64,000 bases of DNA from Anaspis maculata (Eukaryota > Arthropoda > Insecta > Coleoptera > Scraptiidae). A program made the translations under genes and the position numbers. The notes below the pieces were generated by a model. The model had not been told where the DNA came from, ran no database searches, and saw nothing but the letters and a program-made list of their open reading frames with translations. The stretch lies in the NCBI GenBank assembly GCA_949128115.1, contig OX421962.1, positions 100,346,836-100,410,835 of the forward strand, given 5' to 3'. Of this stretch, positions 13,162 to 24,744 are shown piece after piece; positions within the stretch are counted from its first letter, which is position 1, and each line of letters starts with the position of its first letter.

Positions 13162-13600
13162 TATACAGGGTGAAAAAGAAAAATATTTTTGTTTTCATTT
13201 ATTTCAAAAACCAAGATAGATACAATGAACGAAGTTGGGGAATTGATGTTTCATTCAATGCATGTGAAGACACAACAAACCGTTCAGAAATATCTTGAAG
13301 CGTTCCTGGAGTATTTAAAAAAAAACTGAAGAATATCATAAAAATTTTACTTTCTACTTTTTTTTTGCGGTGAGCGGGTATCTGTGTAGTCACTGGCAGT
13401 ACCTCCTTAGCGCCGCCTTAGTATTCTGAGCGCGACGCCGGGTGATTTACACACCACCCACCATTTTATGGATGCATCAACAGCTAGGTTATTAGCACCC
13501 TTTTTTTCGGTGTCCTTCTCGTTTCACAATTTTTCCCTTGACGTGACTGCACGGTGGTACACGCCAAGGTACTAAAGAGCGCTTGAAAATTTTCACCTGG

Positions 13601-13675
13601 CCCGAGCTGGATTCGAACCCACGATCCCTGGAATTGCTTCCAAAGACGGAGTCCGCCGCGCTACCGGCCGGGTTA
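13601..13675 (-). repeat. tRNA-like SINE head, minus strand
   Basis: On the minus strand GGCCGGTAGCGCGGCGGACT resembles a tRNA 5' half with an A box, and GGGTTCGAATCCAGC is a clear B box/T arm about 50 bases later, followed by TCGGGCC, which partly pairs with the 5' end. The pairing is imperfect, so a SINE head or tRNA pseudogene is more likely than a working tRNA. I do not assign an anticodon. Confidence 0.55.
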
Positions 13676-13946
13676 TTTTCTTCTTTGACTTCGTATTTTC
13701 CATTATATAGAGGTATACCCTTAAGTTGTACAACAAATTCCACAATATACACAAATATACAATAAATTGGGGTAGGAATCTGAGGTAGGTACAGAATTCA
13801 TGTTTCCAGAAAATTCTCCTGAAATTATCCTCAGTTTGGTAGAACAGCAAAATTGAAATTGTGACTTTGTTTGACAATCTGGAATAGCGTTTGAGTGATT
13901 TGAATCAAATTTTTTCAAAATATTCTTGTAGAACATCTGTTAATAA

Positions 13947-14747
13947 TGTCACGAGTGAAAAAGGGTCTGCCCTTAGCTACTCGTGGACTGAGGGCTCACT
14001 CTTCACTTATTGTTTTGCACAGCTGAAACGGGAAGGTAAATGGAACTCGAGCATACTAACATAATACAGGTTTATTAATTATTATAAAGTAATTCTACAT
14101 CATACTACTTACATGACAATTATCAACTCGGGACTGAGGGCACAACCTCAGTCCCTTGAACCGACCGTCTGCCTTCAACCCGCAGTACTTCTTACTACCA
14201 CCCAACTCGTCGAGAGATCATCATAGAATCCCGTTGATAAATCCATCCCCGTGTGCCCGCGTATGTCAGTCTAATCCCAATCGACCAATCAGGTCGATAC
14301 ACGTTTCCTCGTGCTTGGTGAACCCGGCATACCACGGCGGTGATGAACTAAGAATTGTGCTGCCCTTGCAGCATTCAGCATTTCCTGTGGCAGCTCGTTG
14401 CTTTTGCTGAAGGCGACTTATGAATTATAATAATTTATACCTAATAAAATAATTCGTACTCAAGGAATGAGCCTTTCGTTATGGCCCTTCCGTCATGTTC
14501 ATGACAATATCATCAAAACTTTACTTCCAACTTTGATTTCGTATTTTCCGATATACAGAGATATATACTGATAAGTGTCATGTAAGTAGTGTGATGTAGA
14601 ATTATTTTATAATAATTGATAAACCTGTATTATGTTAGCATGCTCGAGTTCCATTTACCTTCCCGTTTCAGCTGTGCAAAACAATAAGTAAAGAGTGAGC
14701 CCTCAGTCCACGAGTAGCAAAGGGCAGACCCTTTTCTATTCGTGACA
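13947..14747. mobile_element. Inner inverted-repeat element
   Basis: TGTCACGAGTG... at the left returns as ...CGTGACA at the right. Arms of about 170 bp match well: both contain GGAAGGTAAATGGAACTCGAG or its inverse. About 460 bp of unrelated sequence lie between. It sits in the loop of the 11978-15373 foldback, where the outer arms end (near 13350) and resume (14747). Confidence 0.75.
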
Positions 14748-15599
14748 ATATTCTTCAGTTTTTTTTAAATATTCCAGGGACGCTTCAATATATTTCAAAA
14801 CGGTTTGTTGTGTCTTTACACGCATTGAATGTTGAATAAAGCATCAATCCCTAAATTTTGTTCACTTTATTTATCGTGGTTTTTGAAATAAAGAAGGACA
14901 AAAATGTTTCTCTCTTCCACCCTGTATATAGCTCCGGCACCATTGACGCAATTGGGTACGGTTCTCAACCAGTTCAGGTGGGTGTGATTAACAAATATGC
15001 CAATCGGCATCTTTCAATGACGAAACTAAAAGTCTTTGGCGCAATTTTTTCTCCATTATCTTGCATTTTGACGGAAAGTAATTTTTCTCGGAACCTGTCC
15101 ACCCTGTAGTGAGTCTTATCACACATAAGTGATATTTTGAGTTGCTCTTCAATAATCCGTTTAAGTTTTTTTAATAGAATTTTTATCACGGATTTTATCG
15201 ACAAAAAGAATTCAAGTTGTCAAAAATGGGCCCCCCTGGCCCCCCACATTAAAAAATTGCTTGGCAGCACTTCTTAAATGATAAAGGAAGGCTTCCTGAA
15301 CATGCCTGGAAAAAGTTGTTCCGTAGTCATAAAATGCATAGTTTGGGCAATATTTGGCGCTAGTCCACCGGACTATACTATACCGTACAGAAAGTAACGT
15401 TTTCGTGGGTGATCGTAGGAAAAATACTGTTTCCTACTTGCGGCCAGTGAGTATTGAATGGGATCCTTGCCCCGTGTGTATAACGCCTGGAAAAAGACTG
15501 GTTGGGACCAATTACAAAAATGCAAATGCGAAGTTATGGGATAGCAACCTCATCTATCAAAAATTATTATGTATTTTCTGAGGTATTTCCACAATTTTG

Positions 15600-15960
15600 C
15601 AGCTTGCAAAGGACCCCGTACACATTGAAAATAGCTTTTGGTGAAAATTGCTGATTCTACTTCCTCGACTCACCACCCAATGAGAAGAGGAAGTATTGTA
15701 AACGCCCTAAAAAAAATTTTCAAGATGAAGATGGACGACTATATTTATTTTGAGGTCCCCCAAGACGATTAAGAACATTTTTGGAGTGATGTCTGACTGT
15801 GTGTCTGTAATCTGTTGATATTCGGTATGCGGACATTGTTGGTCTCTGGAAAGAGCCCATTAGCTTTTGGCTGTCATCTGTCAAACCAAAATGTCACAAT
15901 CGAAGAAGAGTTTGTAGACAATGACCAGTATTTGATTTGAGGACCTAATCTTGAAAATGT
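15600..15960. repeat. Dispersed repeat, copy 1
   Basis: Contains GAGGTCCCCCAAGACGATTA and, further on, GGCTGTCATCTGTCAAAC. Inverse matches occur at about 21690-21990. The GGCTGTCAT...TGTCA block also recurs at about 25490 and 27790. This is a repetitive family of unknown class with no visible coding region. Confidence 0.6.
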
Positions 15961-16092
15961 ATCTCACAATGTGTTATTTTGAAATAAAAGCGTTTTTTTT
16001 TTGGACATATGAGTATAAGGACCTTTGATTTTTTTCCGAGTTTTCTTCTAGATGTCTTGCATTTTTTTAATTTTTATTTCTTCGGATTTTCT

Positions 16093-17776
16093 CGACGTGC
16101 GAATCTAAGAACATCCTAACTTGAAAATCGCCACTTTTCAGGAAAGCCAAAACAAGATTTAATCTTTGAAAAATTGATAAAGATCGACCGGAATGACTGA
16201 CCCTTACAAAATTTTGTAGAATACTGCCTCATTATGTGAACTTTCAATTTCTGTCCCTAAACTTGGCAGTTTCGATATTTTTCACCTGATTTTGACAGTT
16301 TTATCGAGTTAGGATTATACCGTTCTAAGTTTACGGGAACGGTTAAATCCTAACTTGAGATAGGATGATAATTTTCTATTGCGAATTATACCTGTCCGCG
16401 TAAACATACGTACTAATATCATCCTAACTTGAGATAGGATGATAATTTTTTTGACAAATTATACCTATATGCCAGAAACTAGTTGCATAAATCAGAAATT
16501 TTAGTTATTGAACATGTAGGTATACGCTTTTTAGTGTTAATCGGGTTTTTGAATCGATATTGTTAGAGTCGTGTTACCTTAGATGTCTTTATACCTGCTA
16601 GACACCTAAGTTTTTAATTCGGTCTTAATTTTGGAGTTTTTCTTTATCTTTTGGTATTTTTTGTTCATCAAATGTTTTCGAACATGTCCCAAGGCGCCAC
16701 TGAAGTAGTCTGTCTGCAGATTTTTGTGATTTCTTGTAACGGGATCCACGTTAATATTGATACCTCTCAATAGCTCCTTATCACTGAGGCAATTAATTTC
16801 AAAAATAAAAATAAAATGGTTCTTGAAGGATTTTTGCTGAATTTTTGGATTTCCTAATGAAAAATTACTGGGGCGTAAATTTACAGGGTGTCGCAAAAAA
16901 ATATATTTTTTCATTACATCCTATACATTTGAACATGCAGTCGATGCAGACTTTTGTCTTGACTACAACGGAATATAACACCCTCGGGTCCATTTGACAA
17001 AGGAACTGCCAACATTTTAACATTGTAACAGTTCAAAAATATCGAAAAATCAGTCAAGGCTATTTTGAGGATTTTGTTCGAACCGTTTTTTAATTTTTTT
17101 CAACAAATGAGCCTGTGAGTATCATATACTTACAGTATATGACTCGTACCTATCTTTGTAATCAAGACAAAAGTCCGCATGGAATGCATTATTCAAATGT
17201 AACATGTGATAAAACGATCCGACAAAGACAAAACGAGTGAGAATAAACTATTTTTTTTATTTATTTATTCATCTATTTATTTATTCATCTATTTATTTAT
17301 TTTTCAGGGGCAGATTTGAAAAATTCAGGGAAAATATTACAAGAGTCTGTTTTTATTTTTTAAATTGGTTTAGGGATAAGGTGGCTAGAGGGAGGGGGAA
17401 GACAATCTTAACGTGAACACCTGTGCAATTTTTTTCCATAAATTAACAAAGAAACAAGAGGAAATCTTGAAGTAAATACAAAATGTCGCGCTCACTCGCT
17501 CTGCCACTAATACTCAGTCTGCTCTTGTTGTGGAGCGTGAGTTAGGATGTTACTCGACGCTAGATATGATCCTAGCTCAAGTTAGGATGATGCGGTTATA
17601 GAATTCCGCTGAAACCGAGTTAGGATGTTACTATTTTTGTTCATCACTTTGCTATAAAATTTTTGATTGGAATTCTGATTGCACTATTCGAAAGAGCAGA
17701 CTTTTCCACAGCAGAAATTGTACAAAACTCAAAATGGTCAAAAATCGAGTGAGGATGTTCTTAGATTCGCACGTCG
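16093..17776. mobile_element. TIR element (CGACGTGCGAATC ends)
   Basis: CGACGTGCGAATCTAAGAAC at the left and its exact inverse at the right define it; the match continues through 'ATCCTAACTTGA' with few changes. Inside, a block with ATCCTAACTTGAGATAGGAT is repeated directly (about 16343 and 16423), and related pieces recur near 17520-17640. No flanking duplication is obvious. An open frame of 102 codons on minus (16606-16914) has no recognised motif. Confidence 0.7.
17262..17302. repeat. TTTATTTATTCATC microsatellite
   Basis: A short AT-rich array of TTTA/TTCATC units inside the TIR element. Confidence 0.7.
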
Positions 17777-18266
17777 TTTTGTACTTTGGAGTTTTTCACT
17801 TTAAATCTTTTGATTTTTAGATAGTTTGTAATTTCGATCTTCTGTAAGTACATAGTTTGGATATTTCAAATTCAGATCTTTTGTATTTTAGATCTTTTGT
17901 TCCTTTGATTCTGCGTTTTGGATCTTCTGTGCTTTAGATATTTTGTATTTTGGATCAAATGCATTAGATATTTTGTTTTAGATCTTTTGTGATTAGATCC
18001 TTTTTCCAAAAATATGACCACCCAGAAAATAAAGGTACATGATTTCATTTTTGCATAAAAACATTGAAATTGTCGGAAAAATATGTCATTCATGTCTCCT
18101 GTCGACTGTAACAGGTTGAAAATGAAAACCAACCATCACCGTGGGTTCCACAAAACAGATAATACGAGATTAGTTGATTTGCGATTTTTGTTTGTCAATT
18201 TGTAGCTGACTGATCAATGGAAATGGTGGTTTATACCTCAATAATGAAAATATCATTGGTTTAGTA

Positions 18267-19883
18267 CACGGTAAAAATTTTTGACTGAAATTTAACTCAA
18301 ACCGGACTCAAAAGTGATTCAATCCAGGTCCACGCAAATTTGAGTGAAAATTCAACTCAAATTTTTTGAGTACATTTCTGTATTTTTGAGTTACTTCCTG
18401 TTAATCAATATTGAGTACTTTCAAGCCATTTTATACTCGAAATTGAGCGCAATTGGCACAAAGGTGAGTATGCATTATAAATCAATATTGATGCAAAAAA
18501 TATTTCAAAGTGATCATAATTGATGATTGATAATGAATGAATCAATTTTGATTATTTTTAATTTGGACAAAAAAAAACAGACTTCAATTTTTTTAGGCAT
18601 TTATTCAGGACATTTTTATTGTGACATGTTATTCATACATAATTTGTGTGATAAATCACTGTAAAAGTACCGAAATGTATAAATTATACCTACAACATTA
18701 TTGAACAAAAATTTGAACAACCCAAAACCAAAAATATGAAATAAATGTGACAATAATTTGAAAATACATGTATTAAATGCAATAAAGGAAAAGGAAACCA
18801 ATATTTTCTACACTAAACGAGTAATATAGTACCTAGCAGTAGAAAACTAATAAAAGTGATTGATGTTAATAATTAGGGGAAGGTGTTGGACCTTTGACCA
18901 CATTGTACTTTTGACGACCCTCTAAAGGCCATCCGTGGACCAATGGAGGAAGCAGTTGTAACATGAAGTTCACCTGTCAAAAAACAAAAAGTCAAAGTCA
19001 AAACCTGCTGTTTCCTGTTGCAAAGTAAACCGTACCGCTGCTGGTTGCGAACCAGCACAATGACTGCCAGGCAGCTGAGCAGCGAATGCGAGCACTTTCA
19101 ATCAAAAGTGAGCGTAGCTGACTCAAAATTTAGTAAAATGTACTCAAATTTGTGGCAATTTAACTCAAAATTGTGTGAATTGACTCGAAAGTGAGTAGGT
19201 ATCAACAACAAAAATTTCTCACACTCCATTACCCACACCAGGAGGACATTAATATTAACATAAGACGGCCTATCTATTTTGTACTATAGTTAAATCAAAA
19301 TTTATCTGTTATTCGTTCATTATTCGTTAATCGAATGAGCTGGGAGTGCTGGGACTCAGGCCGGAGGGATAGGTAGGTACGGCTGATAACCGCCGATGAT
19401 TTTACGCAAGGTTTTGCTCCAAAACTTTTCATCGGATGCTATCAGTCGTACTAAGCGTGTCCCTCAGCCTGACACTTCATTTGTAGTGCAAAAAGTCCCA
19501 GTGCTGGGTTTAGAAGATAAATGGGATATAGAGATCTATTAGTGCATCATATTAAGTGATAATTAATGAATGAAATTTTTCACTTACCCGTACTGGTTTT
19601 CTTGACGCTGCCGGCTCACAACTAACGACTGATGCAGAAGCCGAATGGCACGTCCCTTGAACCAAATTTGACGAGGAAATGCATCAAATTTGATTAAAAC
19701 CAAATCAAATTCGAGTTAATGCAATCGAAATTGAGTGCAGTACTCAGTAATGATCATATAGTTGTCAAATTTGATAGAATTTTCCCATTCACTCAATTTT
19801 TCGTTAATTTTCACTCAAAAAATTAACTCACATCACTTCACTCAGACAAGTTGGAAATTCACTCAGTCGGATTTCTTACCGTG
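18267..19883. mobile_element. TIR element with CACGGTAA ends, TA target
   Basis: It starts CACGGTAAAAATTTTTGACT and ends ...ATTTCTTACCGTG. TA lies on both sides (18265-18266 and 19884-19885). Its sub-terminal sequence on both sides is built of TTGAGT/ACTCAAA motifs repeated dozens of times, unlike its surroundings. An internal mirror pair with AGTGCTGGGACT lies at 19347-19505. No transposase is visible. Confidence 0.75.
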
Positions 19884-20730
19884 TACAGAGTTCATGCATT
19901 TTTTGTGAGTAATCACCTAGAATTCAGCAGAAAAAAGTCCAGGTCATCAGCAATCAGCCTTGATCACTGATCATCTTTTTTGTGGAACTGATGGTTTGTT
20001 TGACAAAAAAGATGATCAGCGATCAAAGGTGATTGCAGATTAACTGAACTTTTTTCTGCTGAAGCTAGGTAATTATGTACTCACAAAAAATGCCTGAAAT
20101 CCGTACCAGACTATTCATCTTTCCATTATTGAAGGATGAACCAGCATTTCCATTGATTATCAGCTACAAATTGACAAAAATCGGTTGTGTCACCCCAAAA
20201 CTTCCCCGACTAGTATCCAGGAACCTATGGAGATTTTTGTTCGAAACGTCCCTTCGGGTGGGAAGTTGGAATTACAGAAAAAGATTCAAAATAATTTGGA
20301 GAAAATTATTTTCAGTCGGAAAATTCCCGGAAAATTTGAAAAAGTTGTTGGAAAATGTTCAAGAACTGGTTACCTCTTGTTTAGGGGAAAATGGTTAAAA
20401 TCGGTCCACGGAATAAAAAGTTGGAAAATTTGCAGTTTTTCCAGAGGGGAAAACTCGGCAACTGTTGATCCGATTTCGAAAATTTTTCCTCCAAAAATTA
20501 GCTAAATCTTTTCTCCAACTTTTATCCACAGAAATTTTGTCTTTATTGAACCTTAGTCAACTCTACACAATTTTTGAAAAAATATGACGCGTTTCGCCCT
20601 TGTCAAAAGGGCATCATCAGAATCTAAAATTAAACACATAAAAAATTAACATGCACAACAGACGGAAACAATAAAATACATACGGAAGAGATCGATAAAT
20701 ATTTGAAAGCGCGCGTAGGTGTGTACACTA

Positions 20731-20943
20731 ACCACGGGTTCCACCAAAAAATTTAAGAGCGGTTCAAGCTAAACCGAGATTAAACGGATTTTTTTCTGGT
20801 CAATGTAAAATCGCAAGTATACCACCCTTTGGTTAATTACTCAGCGTGAAACCTGAATTTACATTGATCATTTGGCCAGAATTCATCAAAATAAATCTCG
20901 AGTTAGCTATCAGCTGGTTAAATATTTTGGTGGAACCCACGGT
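20731..20943. mobile_element. 213-bp MITE, ACCGTGGGTTCCACC ends
   Basis: ACCACGGGTTCCACCAAAAA at the left returns inverted as ATTTTGGTGGAACCCACGGT at the right, with TA on each side. The ends are nearly those of the 18138-23231 composite, so the same transposase probably moved both. Confidence 0.8.
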
Positions 20944-21689
20944 TATAGGTGTTATCCATCAATAATTTAAAAACAATATTGAAAAACCTCAACAAAGAGA
21001 GACCGCTAGTAGTTTGAATTTCGGGATGTGGGGAACAGAAAGGGCATAAGTACAGATGAATTAAAATGGACCTGCTTGTTTTGACATATAGAAGAGGTTG
21101 ACTAGAATGGAACTTTCTTATCTCGAGCTCCTCAAGATAGTTACAAATCAACTTGGCCGAAGTTACATGTAGTACTTCCATCTGATTCTTCCATCACTTT
21201 TATTCACAGCATGTCTGCACCTAAAATTGATATTTTGTAGGGCCTACCGCATGTAGAAGTTTGCATTGCGTTTTTCTCAAATTCACGGAATGTGCAAATT
21301 TCATTTTGAAAAACTTACCTTCGGAAAACCGGAACCGTGTTGACTTTGAAAATAGACCTGCATGACGCCCAATCCAATCTACTTTCGATATCAGTTGAAA
21401 TTTTACAAAAAAAGTCGATCCTCGAGCAGGAATGAATTTTTGAGTGGAGTCCTGCTACAAAAGCCAGTCGTTCTGGTCAAAACACCGGCGAGAGCCCCTC
21501 TTGAGTGGCAACAGCCAGGAGAAATTTTGCAAATTCATTACGCCCAACTGAAGAACGGTGGAAAACTGCAACTGCGGCCTTGATTTGACTCTTTTGTTGT
21601 GTTGCTTCCTGCCAAATCTGGTTCCACACCATCGGATAGATTTTGAATAATAACCTGGTAAAGTTTTGAACTTTAACATTTTTTATTAT

Positions 21690-21995
21690 TTGACAGATGA
21701 CAGATAGGGCAATGTTTTCAACTGTTCTGAATACAATTTCTCAAGGGCTTTCAAATAACATATTGCAAGTTGAGTTCCGTGAGATATAACATCTGACATT
21801 TGATGATAGTGACAGTTAGGTTTGACAGATGACAGACTAATGGGTCAACGGTTCGGCGGTTATCGTGGAAGATCACACACAGACATACACAAACGCACAC
21901 ACACATACATACAAACACACACACAGACAGACATCACTCTAAAATTGGTCTTAATCGTCTTGGGGGACCTCAAAACGGATATATCCGGTGAAATC
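21690..21995. repeat. Dispersed repeat, copy 2, with (AC)n
   Basis: Inverse relative to 15600-15960: shared GACAGATGACAGACTAATGG, a (CA)n-rich tract (21878-21936), then TAATCGTCTTGGGGGACCTC. The (CA)n tract corresponds to the shorter TGTGTGTCTG of copy 1. Confidence 0.65.
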
Positions 21996-22030
21996 TCAAA
22001 ACTTTTTCTCTGCACGATTACAATACCTCC

Positions 22031-23136
22031 CAGTGGCGGACTAAGGGAATTGGGGGCCCGGGGCGGAATTGTGAGATGGGGCCCCTAAGGAGTGAAAGTT
22101 GAGAATATGAAGGGGGGTCGGCAGACTTTTTGGCCCGCCCTGCCCGGCCGTAATTGAGCAAAAGCCTAAGAAACAAAAAATGAGTTGTTAACTTGACTAC
22201 ATATAAAAAACACAGTAGCGCAGTTAGAATTTGAGGGCGGAGAGGGCAAAGGCAACGGCGAGGGTGCAAGTCAGGGAAAAGTAGCGCCGCAGGTGAAATT
22301 TTTTGAGTATAATAATAATAATGATGCTGATGATATTCGGTATATTTCATGCGTGTTGCGATTTCGGTTTTTGACGTTTTCACCAAAATTACTTGATAAT
22401 CAAACTTCTTTTCAAAAAATTTCTGCGTTTCTTGAAAATTTTCGGCAAATTTTTTTTCTGGATCGGCTTAGTGTGGAGTGAAGTGCCGCGGGCGCTTGGG
22501 AGGTAGAGGGGTGGGGTCATTCGCCCACTTTCGCCTCACTTGGCTATGCCACTGACCACTAGTACCTACAAAAAGTTTTCGGTTCCAACTTTGGATGTTG
22601 AATTGGATTTGGACTGTTGACTTAATGCTAAAACCTACTCGTATATATAAAATTAGGAATAATATGAATTTCTACTACTTGCAGCGCGCAGACAAGGAAA
22701 TTTTGTTGTTTTGTCTTTCCCCTCTTTTGAAAAGAAATAATAAAATACAAAATTTCAAAAGTCTCAAGGCCCCTGGCACTGTGATATCTTGGGCCGGAGC
22801 CCCTAAAGCGTAAAGTGAAAATAATTCGCAGAGATTCAGTGATACAGACACACCTATATTGCCTCTGTGTAGGCCCCCAGGCCTGTTGTCATGGGGCTTG
22901 CCAAGGTAACTTCAAAATGGAATAAATAGGAAAACAATGTTCCTCACCGAAGTAATATGCGAAAAAAATGATCATCGAGAGAAAAAATTGAAATTTTTTG
23001 ATTTTATCCCAGTTTGTTTGCAGTATTTTTTACAAACCAAGAGGAATTGGAGGCCCCATTAGATGATTGAGGCCCCGGCCCCGAGGCCCGGGGCGGACCG
23101 CCCCCACCGCCCCCCCCCCCCCTTAGTCCGCCACTG
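22031..23136. mobile_element. hAT-type MITE-like element, inverted relative to 769-4125
   Basis: CAGTGGCGGACTAAGG begins it and CCTTAGTCCGCCACTG ends it, a near-perfect inverted pair. The 8-bp duplication ATACCTCC is exact at 22023-22030 and 23137-23144. Body sequence matches the first hAT copy in reverse orientation but lacks its tandem repeats and nested elements. Length is 1106 bp, with no coding frame. Confidence 0.95.
22213..22554. mobile_element. Probable second hAT-like insert
   Basis: CAGTAGCGCAGTTAG at the left and GGCTATGCCACTG at the right resemble degenerate hAT ends, and this segment is absent from the related copy at 769-4125. No matching 8-bp duplication was found, so the exact limits are uncertain. 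Confidence 0.4.
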
Positions 23137-23626
23137 ATACCTCCCCTTCCATGTTGGTGGGGGGTCGGGGAAGTAAAAAAAATCGCGAATCAATACTAAT
23201 CTCGTATTATCTATTTTGTGAAACCCACGGTAAAACTACAGTTTGATGCGCATTAACTAGTCAATATCATCATATAACTCGTGAAGGATTTCTCTGAAAA
23301 GATGACCGGAAAAAAGTTGAAAATTTTGCATTTCTTCAACTGAAGAATTTTTTTTCCATCAAACAGTAATTACAAGAGTTTTTGACCCATCAATCTTTGA
23401 TCAGCATCACTTGAATCACAAAATATCAAAAAAACAGCGATTTTAACCGAAAGCCATTTTCGATGTAATGTGTGCGAGGTCCTTTCAGCCGAAGCTCGTG
23501 CCGGCAAACTACATTCTCATGAATAACAGCCCTCATTACACCCTTGTTAAATACTATTTTATTATTTGATTGGGATGACTTGATTTTGTTTGTTGTTATA
23601 TTGATTAAAATTTAAATCCTCTCGTT

Positions 23627-23839
23627 ATGTCGGCTTATACTTATCAGTATTATCATGCAGATCAAAAATTTCCTGATGCATCCTCTATGTTGTTGTTGTT
23701 ACAAATTGTATACCGATCCATGCAGAAAATTGTTGAAGTCCTCATTCAAAAATTTGCCGTTATCAATCTTATAAAAAAAGTGTACGATCATCTGGCAATT
23801 TTTCTCCCGGAAGATGCCGCGCTGCTTGCTACACAATAA
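23627..23839 (+). CDS. Possible small open frame, unrecognised
   Basis: A 70-codon frame with mixed, protein-like composition (SAYTYQYYHADQKFPD then a Leu-rich stretch) ends in TAA overlapping an AATAAA at 23835-23840. A splice acceptor-like TATCATGCAG lies at about 23651-23660, so it could be a terminal exon. I recognise no domain and chance is a real alternative. Confidence 0.2.
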   Translation: MSAYTYQYYHADQKFPDASSMLLLLQIVYRSMQKIVEVLIQKFAVINLIKKVYDHLAIFLPEDAALLATQ

Positions 23840-23993
23840 AGTCCATTTACTAAAATGTATTAAAAACACTTTGCCAGGGTGCTTTCAGCGCGAAAATATA
23901 TCCCATTTACCGCAGGCGTTATTTCAAGAGACTATATCGCCGGAGTACAGAAATCATTTATTATTGCAACAATAGACCAAAACAGCGAATAGG

Positions 23994-24030
23994 TATAAAA
24001 GCCGTTACTCTTGGGTGAGAGAGGGGAGAA
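23994..24030 (+). promoter_or_regulatory. Candidate TATA promoter of the 742-aa gene
   Basis: TATAAAA at 23994-24000 precedes a GA-rich start region about 30 bases downstream (near 24025). It lies about 465 bases upstream of the first coding ATG and there is no other strong TATA box nearby. Upstream ATGs exist between, which weakens the case. A second, weaker candidate is CTATATCACC near 24443. Confidence 0.3.
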
Positions 24031-24493
24031 CCTGAAAGAGACTGCGTATGCCCGCGCACAGTCTTGCGTCCACCAATCCCGTTCAGTGTTTACCCTTTAC
24101 AATTTATATACACCGGGTACACACCGTAGGGATTCTGGGGACTCTAAACACCTCTAATTAGCATTTATTCATGATGGCGTTTAGAGGCGATTCCACCATT
24201 TCTCTCTCTTACGCGGGAGCTCGTGCGGTAGCACTTTGCCGGATGCGCTGCACCGACCACACATCAAAAAATTAATTACCATAAAACGATTCTTTACTAC
24301 TAACGGCTGCTTGCGTATACCATGAAATCTCTCAAGTAATGTTAGAACAATTACGTTGTGAGATATTTGAACCGAATCATGATGACAATCATCCAGATTT
24401 CGCACCGTAAAATGTCATAACAGTGTCTTTTTGATACACCACTATATCACCTATCTACTTTAGTTCAGCTCGTGATGGGCTTGATGATAGTTT

Positions 24494-24744
24494 ATGAAGA
24501 TGATGTTTGAAAGTGTGATATTTTTAGTTTTTGTTGTAGTGGTGCTTTGCGATAATGTTATCGATGTTGATGACATTCTCTCCGAAGATTTCATGCCGGG
24601 TACCATACTCATGCTGGAGAACCCGAAAAGCTCGTCGAAAATTTCCAATGCGAGCTTGGGAAATGGCGGAGGAGCGTTGCTCAATGGAGCTAGGATCATA
24701 GACGGAAGTTTTATGGGTGCCATGAAGACGATGGGGTTTCATAG
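24494..24744 (+). CDS. Exon 1: signal-like N-terminus (residues 1-83)
   Basis: Begins MKMMFESVIFLVFVVVVLC, a typical signal peptide or anchor, followed by an acidic stretch (DNVIDVDDILSEDF) and a Gly/Ala/Met-rich segment ending MKTMGFH. The donor is ATAG|GTATAA at 24745. It leaves AG, which joins the A of exon 2 to make Arg84. Without splicing the frame runs only five more codons. Confidence 0.75.

Larger units (their letters stand above)
11978..15373. mobile_element. Large foldback element, TA target
   Basis: Ends are GTCTGGTGGACTAG... and the inverse ...CTAGTCCACCGGAC, with TA on both outer sides. The left arm (11978-13350, once the nested insertion is removed) mirrors the right arm (14747-15373). 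Matching open-frame shadows occur on opposite strands at about 12270-12400 and 14970-15105. The loop at 13350-14747 contains a SINE head and a second inverted repeat. No intact coding region is present. Confidence 0.85.
18138..23231. mobile_element. TIR-bounded 5.1-kb composite
   Basis: The left end ACCGTGGGTTCCACAAAACA, continuing to 'GATAATACGAGATTA', returns inverted at 23181-23231. About 45 of 50 bases agree. Between them lie several complete elements, so the two ends may be one old element swollen by insertions, or two unrelated copies of one family. A clean target duplication was not seen. The short MITE at 20731-20943 has the same first 18 bases. Confidence 0.55.

Noticed and set aside
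20585..20625. GACGCGTTTCGCCCTTGTC with inverse-like GGGCATCATCAG, similar to tails of some arthropod retroelements
   Set aside because: Only a short motif with no adjacent coding remnant; not enough to call an element.
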